Of a DNA stretch of 56,000 nt, positions 23,101-35,100 are shown one piece after another. The notes below the pieces were generated by a model. That model searched no databases. It was not told where the DNA came from and saw only the letters and a program-made list of their open reading frames with translations. Every line of letters starts with the position of its first letter. Positions within the stretch are counted from its first letter, which is position 1. The DNA lies in contig RPFO01000059.1 in assembly GCA_009746045.1 (NCBI GenBank), forward strand, positions 2,463,068-2,519,067. Direction: 5' to 3'. This stretch comes from Mesostigma viride (Eukaryota > Streptophyta > Mesostigmatophyceae > Mesostigmatales > Mesostigmataceae). A program made the translations under genes and the position numbers.

Positions 23101-26100
23101 GGACGGGCGATGGAACAACGGAAGCAACCCAGAACAAGAGTCAGGATCCATGCAAACAGGAATGCGGGGCGGGGGCAGGCGGTAGTGTTTCCCACACAAC
23201 CAAGACGCGGCCAGCGCACGGAGCGCATGCGCGGGCACGCCTAGTGCGTGCAACGCGGGGTTCGCAAGCGGTCCTGACAGCAAGGGGCACAAAAACCCAG
23301 GGTGTACTCTGCAACCACCAGGCGGCCAAGGTGGGCAGGGAGCCGTGATGAGGTCCACATGCCACTGTGCTGGTGCTGGTGGTGGTGGGCAACCGCATTC
23401 CAGGCGGACAGAAACCGGCGGGTTTTGTCGTAACATTCCATACCTGCGTTTCACCTTGCTGTAAGCATACGCCGCCCAGCCACGCATGAATACGCCGCCC
23501 AGCCACGCATGAATCCTGACCCGGCATGCTGTAAGCATACGCCGCCCAGCCATGCATGAATCCTGACCCGGCATGCTGTAAGCATACGCCGCCCAGCCAC
23601 GCATGAATCCTGACCCGGCATGCTGTAAGCATACACCGCCCAGCCACGCATGAATCCTGACCCGGCATGCTGGCGCGAAATACGCCAGGCCTGCCAACAC
23701 AACCAACAGCACCTCCCCACCCGGGAACCTGCCAAAAGATTGAACCAAAAACATGGCCCTCATGGCCCTCACCCTGTCCAAGCGCATGGCGCACACACAT
23801 GCGTGCTCCCCTCCTGCGTCCTCCTGCGTCCTGCTGCGTCCTCCTGCGTCCTGCGTGGGCGTGCGCCCTGTGTGGGTGTGCGTGGGCGCGCGTCCTGTGT
23901 GGGCCACGCACCTCTTGGAAATCTGCACATAGAACGCCGCCTTCATCTTGCGCACGGGCTCCGGCTTGTCGGGCCACTTGCCGCTGCCCTCCAGCTGCAT
24001 GAGCACCTCCAGCGTGTCCACGCACAGCGGCGGCGGCTCGCCCTCGCTCGTGCGGGAGAAGGAAGCCGCGTCGGAGGAGGCCAGGGGGTGCGCGTGGGGA
24101 ACGCTGACCGCCGTGTGGCGGAACACTGGCGCGGGGGATAGCAACCAGCAGGCCAAGGGGGCAACCAGCAGAGACAGGCGTTATAGGCATCAACGAGCTG
24201 ACCAGGGCGGCCACATGCAGACAAGGGCAGCAACAGGCACAAGAAAACGACAACAAACAGGCAAAGATCGCAACAAGAAGACGAAGGCAGCAAAGAGCAG
24301 ACGAAGACAGCGATAAACATGCGACACACGCTGTGAGAAGGACGCGCGGGCACAGGTCAAGGCCGCACTTGTGAGGCCTTACCATGCTGCGCTCACACCA
24401 GCAGGGGTGGCCTTACTGGCCGCGGCCACCCTGGAGACCTCTGCCCATTGCCACGCAGGTGCGCCACGATTCCTTTGGGGCTATCGCCCATTGCGCGTGT
24501 CCCCGCGATAGCCAGATATGGCAGCAACACCATGCCCTGGCCATTCATAGGCCTTGGCCGTTCATTCCAACAATCCCACAAAGAAACAGCCATCAGCAAC
24601 CCAACTCCGAAATACCAGACTCAGACTTACCTGCCCCCGTTGCACGCACCGACCACCCCCTACCAACGCACGCACCGGCTCCTGTCGGCTGCAGGCTCAC
24701 GATGGCCAGCGGCAGCCCCTTGAGCGCGCGCAGCATCTTGGACAAGTGGAGGAACTGCTGGTGGATTGCCTGCACGCGCAGCTCGGGGTCTGCAGTCGTG
24801 GCGGGTGGGGGGGAGGTTTGGCAGTAGGAGGGAAGGACGTGGCGTGAGCACAGGGGTACTCAACCTTGCATGGGCGGGTGCAGCAGACAAAGTGGGGGCA
24901 CATGCACTGCGCTGCAGTGGCCAGCACATTTCCCGTGGCGAGGGAGCGTGCAACCCAGCCAGGGGAGACCAAAAATGCCGACAAGGCAGCACCGGCAATG
25001 TGGCGCAGCAAAATGTTGCAGCTGGCACACAAGTGCAGGGACAACTCACCGCGCACCTGCCGAGGCAAGCTACTTACATGTATGCTTGTGCAATCTTTCT
25101 CGAGGCTCAAGGCATGGCGTGAATGTGTGAGAGCGGATCCAAAAAGGTGACGCACGGATCGCACGCGCTGGGGCTCCCCGTCCAGGACAGACGCAGGACG
25201 CACAGCCACACAAGAGTCAAGTGGACAAGCGCTGTTTGCACGCCTGCGTGCGCTTGCGTTGTCCGCACGCCTGTTGCGCCATTGTGCCTCCTATCACATG
25301 GCCGTACTGAAATGGCCCTCCACCAGCTGGCCCACGCCTGCCGTAAGGCAAGCGTGCACAAAATGAATGATGGGTTGACACGCTGCCAAGAATGACCAAG
25401 GCAGCTTCGTGCTATGTTGAGCTAGCAAAATTGCCGCCAGTTTAGTGCATGATGCATGCACCCGCGGTATGCCAAGCAAATAAACCCTATCGCATGCATC
25501 GAACAAACCCATCGAACAAACCCTAACGTGTCGCCTGCTCCCCCCTACCACCCGTACAGGCACCACGCACCTTCTGCGTCCAAGTCCAGAACCAGGTCCA
25601 GCACACCCAGGCTGGTTTGAACGGCGTCAGCAGAGATCTTCAGGTGCCTTGACAGCACATGCTTGCAGATGTTTTCAACGATGAGGTGGCGTGATGCAGG
25701 CGGGCACTCCCACACTGGGGGCACGAAAAAGGCACGTTCCACCACCCATCACACAAACGCACAAGGTTAAACACATGGATAGGTGCCTGTCAGCATTAGG
25801 CAAGCACACGCACGGCAAGTGCACGCAGGAGGGCACCTCAGCCCAGCCTGCCAATCGCAACTGCCAGCTTTAGGCCAGCTGCCGGCTCTGGGCAAGCCCA
25901 TGCGCGGCGCGAGGGTGGGAGCACGTGCACATGGCGCGAGGGTGGGAGGGACGCGAGGGGTGCGCCTCACCGCGTCTACCCGCGGTGGAACATGCCACCA
26001 CATCCCCACACCGGATGCCACACAGCCATCGTGGCCAGCCAAGGATGTCCACTGCACTGCAAGACGCGCCGCCACTATCTTCGCATCTAATAGGCAGAAC

Positions 26101-29100
26101 AGCAGTAAAACCACAAACAGTTCGGATGCAGGCGAGTAGACTGCGCGCCCACACCTGCTGCCTCGGCGATGGTGCCATCTTTGAAGCGCCGCAGCTCCGC
26201 CCTGGGCCCCCAGAAGTCCCGGAAGCGCTTCGCCTGCAGGCAAGAGAGGGCGCGCATCCCAGAACAAGTAAGTGGCTCGTGACACGATGCGCTTGCACGC
26301 CGTCACCAGGTAGTGGTGCGCCATCCCACTTCATGGCATGAGGGAGGGTGACGGATGGCAGCCACCACCATGGTTGGGGCGGCGGGCAAACGACCACCCC
26401 ACGAGCCGATGGGATGGTGTGCAACTGAGGGACGGTGGTCCGCATCATGCCCCTGTCCCTCACAACCTGCAAAAGAGAAGGGCCAACCGCATGCCACAAT
26501 GTGGCCAGCTATCCACCACACAACTTCAGCCGCCCTTCTTTCGCTGCCCGTCCTAGAGCCGCCCATCACATTGCTGATGCAGGGCTGCCAGTCACCGCAA
26601 GCAAGTGCACAGGGCGGAGCAGACGCCCACCATGAGCTGGCGACATTCCCTGCATGAGCTGGCTACTATGTTGACGTGCAACAAGTGGGCGGTCAACCTC
26701 CTCCTTGCCCAACCAACCAACCAACCACCGGCCTAGCCGCCCGCCCAGCCGACCGCCCGCCCGGCCGCCCGCCCCCCCGCCCGCGCGCCGCCCCCCCGGC
26801 CGCCCGGCCGCCCGCCCACCCACCCACCGCTTCCTTGCCCCCCCCCCCCCTTTTCGGTCACCCCCCTTTTCGGTCACCCACCTCCTCCTTGTGGTCGGCC
26901 GCGGGGCCCACGTCGACGAGTCGAAACGCAGCCTCGGACGCGGCCAGGAAGATGCCCACGCTCACGGTGTGGGTGGCGGGGGAGCCGACGCGCAGCGGCT
27001 GAGGGGGAGGGGCACGGGGCCAGGCACACACGGTAGAGGGGGGCATGGGCCATGGGGGAGAAGGGGAGCAGGGGGGCAGCTGTCAGCCCGAGTGCACAGA
27101 GAGGAGACACCCAAAGCATGCACCCGCCGAGCCACCCAACAAACATGTCAAAGTCCAGCAAAAGACAACCACGGCGAGGGGGGAGGCCTTGTTGGGTTGC
27201 TCCCTGCAACATTCGAGGACTTTCCGATGACTCAGGCAGAAGCATCGCATCAGCGTGGCACGAGCAACAAGCAGCCCCTCCGCCTTCGCTGATCCTGTGG
27301 GCACAGAAACGGGCTCCATGTTTCGGTACACCCTAACAAAAGAAACCATGGTACAGGTGGAGGAAGAAATCATGGTGCAGGTGGAGGAAGAAATCATGGT
27401 ACAGGTGGAGGAAGAAATCATGGTGCAGGTGGAGGAAGAAATCATGGTGCAGGTGGAGGAAGAAGTCATGGTGCAGGTGGAGGAAGAAATCATGGTACAG
27501 GTGGAGGAAGAAATCATGGTGCAGGTGGAGGAAGAAATCATGGTACAGGTGGAGGAAGCAATCATGGTGCAGGTGGAGGAAGAAATCATGGTGCAGGTGG
27601 AGGAAGAAATCATGGTGCAGGTGGAGGAAGAGATCATGGTGCAGGTGGAGGAAGAAATCATGGTACAGGTGGAGGAAGAAATCATGGTGCAGGTGGAGGA
27701 AGCAATCATGGTACAGGTGGAGGAAGAAATCATGGTGCAGGTGGAGGAAGAAATCATGGTGCAGGTGGAGGAAGAAATCATGGTATAGGTGGAGGAAGAA
27801 ATCATGGTGCAGGTGGAGGAAGCAATCATGGTGCAGGTGGAGGAAGAAATCATGGTGCAGGTGGAGGAAGAAATCATGGTACAGGTGGAGGAAGAAATCA
27901 TGGTGCAGGTGGAGGAAGAAATCATGGTGCAGGTGGAGGGAGAAACCATGGTACCGACATTTCTTCCTCCATTCTCGACCCAGGTTACATGCTTGCCCAC
28001 CCGCTCTCCCTCTTGTCCGTATACGCGCTTCACCATAGAGGCAAACCAGATGCCACAGCCAGCTGCGTTATTCAATCACAACCGAGGGCGCGACACGCCA
28101 TCCCCGAGCCCCGCCCTGCACGGATTCACACGCGTCGCATACACTTGGAAACGCCCTTGCCTTGGTCAGGTCGAGCTCCCCCTTGCCCACCCCACACCCA
28201 TCGCTTGCCTTGGTCAGATCGAGCTCCCCCTCTGCCACCCGGCTGTTGGCCACCACCAGTCGCGCGCGGTCGCTCAACGCGCGCGCTAGCAGCTGCTCCA
28301 CGCGGAGGCAGGCGGAGCGCACGCCGTCCGTGTCCGACGCCAGAAGCGTGGCGCTGTCGGGCGCCGGAAGGGTGACCCTGTCGCAGCCATCATGCCCAAG
28401 GCACGGTAGAGAGGAGGCAGAGGGGGGCATTCGCGCATGACTATATGGTAAGGCAGGTGCATGGTTCACAGTGGTTTGACAGTTACGATGACACTCCCAC
28501 CGTCACCACAGCGTAAGCAGAAAACAGCATGCGGCTGACAGGGCAAGTACAGGCTTCAATTACTACTATGCATGCATTCCCTTCCATCACAGCATGTGTT
28601 GAAGAGAGGCAGCCGCTGCTGTAAAGAGCGCTGCTCACAAGCAGCCCCCCACGTGAAGAGCACAATGGCCCAGCCCTGGGTGCTGAACAACGCCACACAC
28701 GAGACATGATGATGACTGCCCCATGATGACGCGCACGCCCATGCTGTGCCCTACTTGTATCCCTGTGCCCACTTACCGCACGTGCACATCAAAATCCGCG
28801 GCCGGCGTTGCATGCGACAGGAATAGCGCGTCAAAGGCGTCCGCCTGCGTGCCCGCCGCGGTGGCCAGTAGCGCTGCTGAGATGCCCGCCTGGCGCCGCA
28901 GCTGTGAAGGGTGTCAAAGAGGAGGTTGCAAGTAAGGTGGGGTGTGGTAAGGGGAGTGATAAGGACCCAGACAAGGACCACGGCCAATGCAGCTGCATGC
29001 TGAGTGCAAGCACCCAGCTCATGCGATTTGTCTCAGCTTACTCGAGCTGGCCGCTTGCTACGTACATAGCAGCCAAACGCGCGCGCAGACGGCCAAGCAG

Positions 29101-32100
29101 GCATCCGGCACTACCACCGTAGGGGTGTCATCCCAGCGCGTCAGCGCGTCATCGGGGCCTAAGGATGCGCTGCCTTCTACTGGGGACACAGTGGCTAGGA
29201 ACAACCCAACTAACGACAGTACTGCCTGGGACAAGACTGCCCATCACAGCAGGCCGGTTGCCATGCACATGCCCTTTTCCCATTTCCTAGCCGCCCGCCA
29301 CACTACAGATAGGCATCCCACCACGGCCTGCGCATGAGGGTGGCCGTTTGCCTGGCCGCAGCATGAGCCCTACCTGCTCCAGCGCTGCCTTGCTGACGTG
29401 TGCTGCCATGTTGTAGCCAAGCGGATCCGCGAACACGACCGGGTACGCAGCCGCCAGCGACTTCTGCGACAGCCAGGGCGCATGGGGGGGGGCAGATGCA
29501 CACAGCACCAGCATGTCAGATGGTGTTCTGCATCCAGGCGTGCTCCACCAATGGCGAGCAATTACGGGCAAAGCCAGGCAAGGTTGCCCAGGGGAAGAAT
29601 GACAAGAACTGCAGGCCACGGCGCGTGGTCCTCCGGCGCGCAGGCTTCCAAAAAAACTTCCCAGCTGTTGCCGCCACAGAAAGTTGCTGCTTTCAGCCAC
29701 AGCGCGTGCTCCACCCATCATCGGCCATGGAAGCAGCCGGCGGTCCCATGCAGCGGACGCATGTGGCCTGTGCCTGTGTGGAATAATCCAGTCCAAAATC
29801 GCGAACACTACAAGCTCTAAATTTGTGTTCCACTAATTTTCTTGAGTATCCACAGGCACAACCGCGGACAATGCTACGCGCAGCACGGAAGCAGCACCAT
29901 CTACCCATCCATCAGACCAAACTGTAGTCCCCATCTTAAGTGGGCGCCAGCAGCCCTGCAAAAGAAAGCCTGCGCCTGTCCGTGATGGCCTGGAGATCAT
30001 CGAGCTGCTGTGCAAGCCTGCGGCATGCACACGTGGCGCCCCGCTGTCCCGCCTTGCCCTGCCCCACCTTGCCCTGCCCCACCGTGCCCTGCCCCACCTT
30101 GCCCTGTCCCATCTTGCCCTGCCCCACCTTGCCCTGTCCCACCTTGTCGAAGACCGCCACGCTGGCCTGGCTACCGCCGCCCGCGCGCATGACCACCCCC
30201 TTGTGCAGCATGTCGCTGTTGGCTGCAGGCACCAGTGGGGGTCGCCCGCGTGGGTGGGCCAGGCGGGGTAAGAACGGGAAGGCAACCAAAGATTGCAAAG
30301 AGCAGGCAACGATAGCATTCAGAAACGCCGCTCCGCGCTTCCCATCCAAGGTACCATGTGCCACTCAGTGCCCCAACCTGACTTGTGGAAAGGCACACAA
30401 TCGCAGCATTCATCCATCCAGGCCAGTGCGGCATAGGAATTGAGTGCATCCAAGAGCAACGCGGCGTTTATGGCATGTAAGGTGTGTATGGCATGTATGG
30501 CATGCAAGGCATGTATGGCATGTATGGCATGTGTGGGATGTATGGCATGTATGGCATGTATGGCATGTATGGCATGTATGGCATGTATGGCATGTATGGC
30601 ATGTATGGCATGTATGGCATGTATGGCATGTATGGCATGTATGGCATGTATGGCATGTATGGCCTGCATGGCATGCACGGCGTGGAGGGCGTGGAGGGCG
30701 TGGAGGGCGTGGAGGGCGTGGAGGGCGTGGAGGGCGTGGAGGGCGTGGAGGGCGTGGACGGCGTGGAGGGCGTGGAGGGCGTGGAGGGCGTGGAGGGCCT
30801 GGAGGGCGTGGAGGGCGTGGAGGGCCTGGAGGGCCTGGAGGGCCTGGAGGGCATGGAGGGCATGGAGGGCATGGAGCGCCTGGAGGGCCTGGAGGGCCTG
30901 GAGGGCGTGGAGGGCGTGGAGGGCGTGGAGGGCGTGGAGGGCGTGGAGGGCGTGGAGGGCGTGAAGGGCGTGGAGGGCGTGGAGGGCGTGGAGGGCGGGG
31001 AGGGCGTGGAGGGCGGGGAGGGCGTGGAGGGCGTGGAGGGCGTGGAGGGCGTGGAGGGCGTGGAGGGCGTGGAGGGCGTGGAGGGCGTGGATGGCGTGGA
31101 TGGCGTGGAGGGCGTGGAGGGCGTGGAGGGCGTGGATGGCGTGGAGGGCGTGGAGGGCGTGGAGGGCGTGGAGGGCGTGGATGGCGTGGATGGCGTGGAT
31201 GGCGTGGATGGCGTGGATGGCGTGGATGGCGTGGATGGATGGCGTGGATGGATGGCGTGGATGGATGGCGTGGATGGCATGGATGGTGTGGATGGCATGG
31301 ATGGCATGGATGGCATGGATGGCATGGATGGCATGGATGGCATGGAGGGCATGGAGGGCATGGAGGGCATGGAGGGCATGGAGGGCATGGAGGGCATGGA
31401 GGGCATGGAGGGCATGGAGGGCATGGAGGGCATGGAGGGCATGGAGGGCATGGAGGGCATGGAGGGCATGGAGGGCATGGAGGGCATGGAGGGCATGGAG
31501 GGCATGGAGGGCATGGAGGGCATGGAGGGCATGGAGGGCATGGAGGGCATGGAGGGCATGGAGGGCATGGAGGGCATGGAGGGCATGGAGGGCATGGAGG
31601 GCATGGAGGGCATGGAGGGCATGGAGGGCATGGAGGGCATGGAGGGCATGGAGGGCATGGAGGGCATGGAGGGCATGGAGGGCATGGAGGGCATGGAGGG
31701 CATGGAGGGCATGGAGGGCATGGAGGGCATGGAGGGCATGGAGGGCATGGAGGGCATGGAGGGCATGGAGGGCATGGAGGGCATGGAGGGCATGGAGGGC
31801 ATGGAGGGCATGGAGGGCATGGAGGGCATGGAGGGCATGGAGGGCATGGAGGGCATGGAGGGCATGGAGGGCATGGAGGGCATGGAGGGCATGGAGGGCA
31901 TGGAGGGCATGGAGGGCATGGAGGGCATGGAGGGCATGGAGGGCATGGAGGGCATGGAGGGCATGGAGGGCATGGAGGGCATGGAGGGCATGGAGGGCAT
32001 GGAGGGCATGGAGGGCATGGAGGGCATGGAGGGCATGGAGGGCATGGAGGGCATGGAGGGCATGGAGGGCATGGAGGGCATGGAGGGCATGGAGGGCATG

Positions 32101-35100
32101 GAGGGCATGGAGGGCATGGAGGGCATGGAGGGCATGGAGGGCATGGAGGGCATGGAGGGCATGGAGGGCATGGAGGGCATGGAGGGCATGGAGGGCATGG
32201 AGGGCATGGAGGGCATGGAGGGCATGGAGGGCATGGAGGGCATGGAGGGCATGGAGGGCATGGAGGGCATGGAGGGATGGAGGGCATGGAGGGCATGGAG
32301 GGCATGGAGGGCATGGAGGGCATGGAGGGCATGGAGGGCATGGAGGGCATGGAGGGCATGGAGGGCATGGAGGGCATGGAGGGCATGGAGGGCATGGAGG
32401 GCATGGAGGGCATGGAGGGCATGGAGGGCATGGAGGGCATGGAGGGCATGGAGGGCATGGAGGGCATGGAGGGCATGGAGGGCATGGAGGGCATGGAGGG
32501 CATGGAGGGCATGGAGGGCATGGAGGGCATGGAGGGCATGGAGGGCATGGAGGGCATGGAGGGCATGGAGGGCATGGAGGGCATGGAGGGCATGGAGGGC
32601 ATGGAGGGCATGGAGGGCATGGAGGGCATGGAGGGCATGGAGGGCATGGAGGGCATGGATGGCATGGATGGCATGGATGGCATGGATGGCATGGAGGGCA
32701 TGGAGGGCATGGAGGGCATGGAGGGCATGGAGGGCATGGAGGGCATGGAGGGCATGGAGGGCATGGAGGGCATGGAGGGCATGGAGGGCATGGAGGGCAT
32801 GGAGGGCATGGAGGGCATGGAGGGCATGGAGGGCATGGAGGGCATGGAGGGCATGGAGGGCATGGAGGGCATGGAGGGCATGGAGGGCATGGAGGGCATG
32901 GAGGGCATGGAGGGCATGGAGGGCATGGAGGGCATGGATGGCATGGATGGCATGGAGGGCATGGAGGGCATGGAGGGCATGGAGGGCATGGAGGGCATGG
33001 AGGGCATGGAGGGCATGGAGGGCATGGAGGGCATGGAGGGCATGGAGGGCATGGAGGGCATGGAGGGCATGGAGGGCATGGAGGGCATGGAGGGCATGGA
33101 GGGCATGGAGGGCATGGAGGGCATGGAGGGCATGGAGGGCATGGAGGGCATGGAGGGCATGGAGGGCATGGAGGGCATGGAGGGCATGGAGGGCATGGAG
33201 GGCATGGAGGGCATGGAGGGCATGGAGGGCATGGAGGGCATGGAGGGCATGGAGGGCATGGAGGGCATGGAGGGCATGGAGGGCATGGAGGGCATGGAGG
33301 GCATGGAGGGCATGGAGGGCATGGAGGGCATGGAGGGCATGGAGGGCATGGAGGGCATGGAGGGCATGGAGGGCATGGAGGGCATGGAGGGCATGGAGGG
33401 CATGGAGGGCATGGAGGGCATGGAGGGCATGGAGGGCATGGAGGGCATGGAGGGCATGGAGGGCATGGAGGGCATGGAGGGCATGGAGGGCATGGAGGGC
33501 ATGGAGGGCATGGAGGGCATGGAGGGCATGGAGGGCATGGAGGGCATGGAGGGCATGGAGGGCATGGAGGGCATGGAGGGCATGGAGGGCATGGAGGGCA
33601 TGGAGGGCATGGAGGGCATGGAGGGCATGGAGGGCATGGAGGGCATGGAGGGCATGGAGGGCATGGAGGGCATGGAGGGCATGGAGGGCATGGAGGGCAT
33701 GGAGGGCATGGAGGGCATGGAGGGCATGGAGGGCATGGAGGGCATGGATGGCATGGATGGCATGGATGGCATGGATGGCATGGATGGCATGGATGGCATG
33801 GATGGCATGGATGGCATGGATGGCATGGATGGCATGGATGGCATGGATGGCATGGATGGCATGGATGGCATGGATGGCATGGATGGCATGGATGGCATGG
33901 ATGGCATGGATGGCATGGATGGCATGGATGGCATGGATGGCATGGATGGCATGGATGGCATGGATGGCATGGATGGCATGGATGGCATGGATGGCATGGA
34001 TGGCATGGATGGCATGGATGGCATGGATGGCATGGATGGCATGGATGGCATGGATGGCATGGATGGCATGGATGGCATGGATGGCATGGATGGCATGGAT
34101 GGCATGGATGGCATGGATGGCATGGATGGCATGGATGGCATGGATGGCATGGATGGCATGGATGGCATGGATGGCATGGATGGCATGGATGGCATGGATG
34201 GCATGGATGGCATGGATGGCATGGATGGCATGGATGGCATGGATGGCATGGATGGCATGGATGGCATGGATGGCATGGATGGCATGGATGGCATGGATGG
34301 CATGGATGGCATGGATGGCATGGATGGCATGGATGGCATGGATGGCATGGATGGCATGGATGGCATGGATGGCATGGAGGGCATGGAGGGCATGGATGGC
34401 ATGGATGGCATGGATGGCATGGATGGCATGGATGGCATGGATGGCATGGATGGCATGGATGGCATGGATGGCATGGATGGCATGGATGGCATGGATGGCA
34501 TGGATGGCATGGATGGCATGGATGGCATGGATGGCATGGATGGCATGGATGGCATGGATGGCATGGATGGCATGGATGGCATGGATGGCATGGATGGCAT
34601 GGATGGCATGGAGGGCATGGATGGCATGGATGGCATGGATGGCATGGATGGCATGGATGGCATGGATGGCATGGATGGCATGGATGGCATGGATGGCATG
34701 GATGGCATGGATGGCATGGATGGCATGGATGGCATGGATGGCATGGATGGCATGGATGGCATGGATGGCATGGATGGCATGGATGGCATGGATGGCATGG
34801 ATGGCATGGATGGCATGGATGGCATGGATGGCATGGATGGCATGGATGGCATGGATGGCATGGATGGCATGGATGGCATGGATGGCATGGATGGCATGGA
34901 TGGCATGGATGGCATGGATGGCATGGATGGCATGGATGGCATGGAGGGCATGGAGGGCATGGATGGCATGGATGGCATGGATGGCATGGATGGCATGGAT
35001 GGCATGGATGGCATGGATGGCATGGATGGCATGGATGGCATGGATGGCATGGATGGCATGGATGGCATGGATGGCATGGATGGCATGGATGGCATGGATG

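Noticed and set aside
27255-27960. Acidic Val-Glu-Glu-Glu-Ile-Met repeat protein on the plus strand
   Set aside because: It is the 24-bp minisatellite of intron 11, antisense to NOL6.
29040-29170. Extra NOL6 exon (ALTRWDDTPTVVVPDACLAV) between exons 9 and 10
   Set aside because: Exon 9 joins exon 10 in phase and matches the family without it; this stretch adds no aligned residues.
29940-30030. Coding continuation of exon 8 (RLAQQLDDLQAITDRRRLS)
   Set aside because: In frame, but the exon 8 to exon 9 join fits human NOL6 better and the stretch is separated by a 15-bp repeat.
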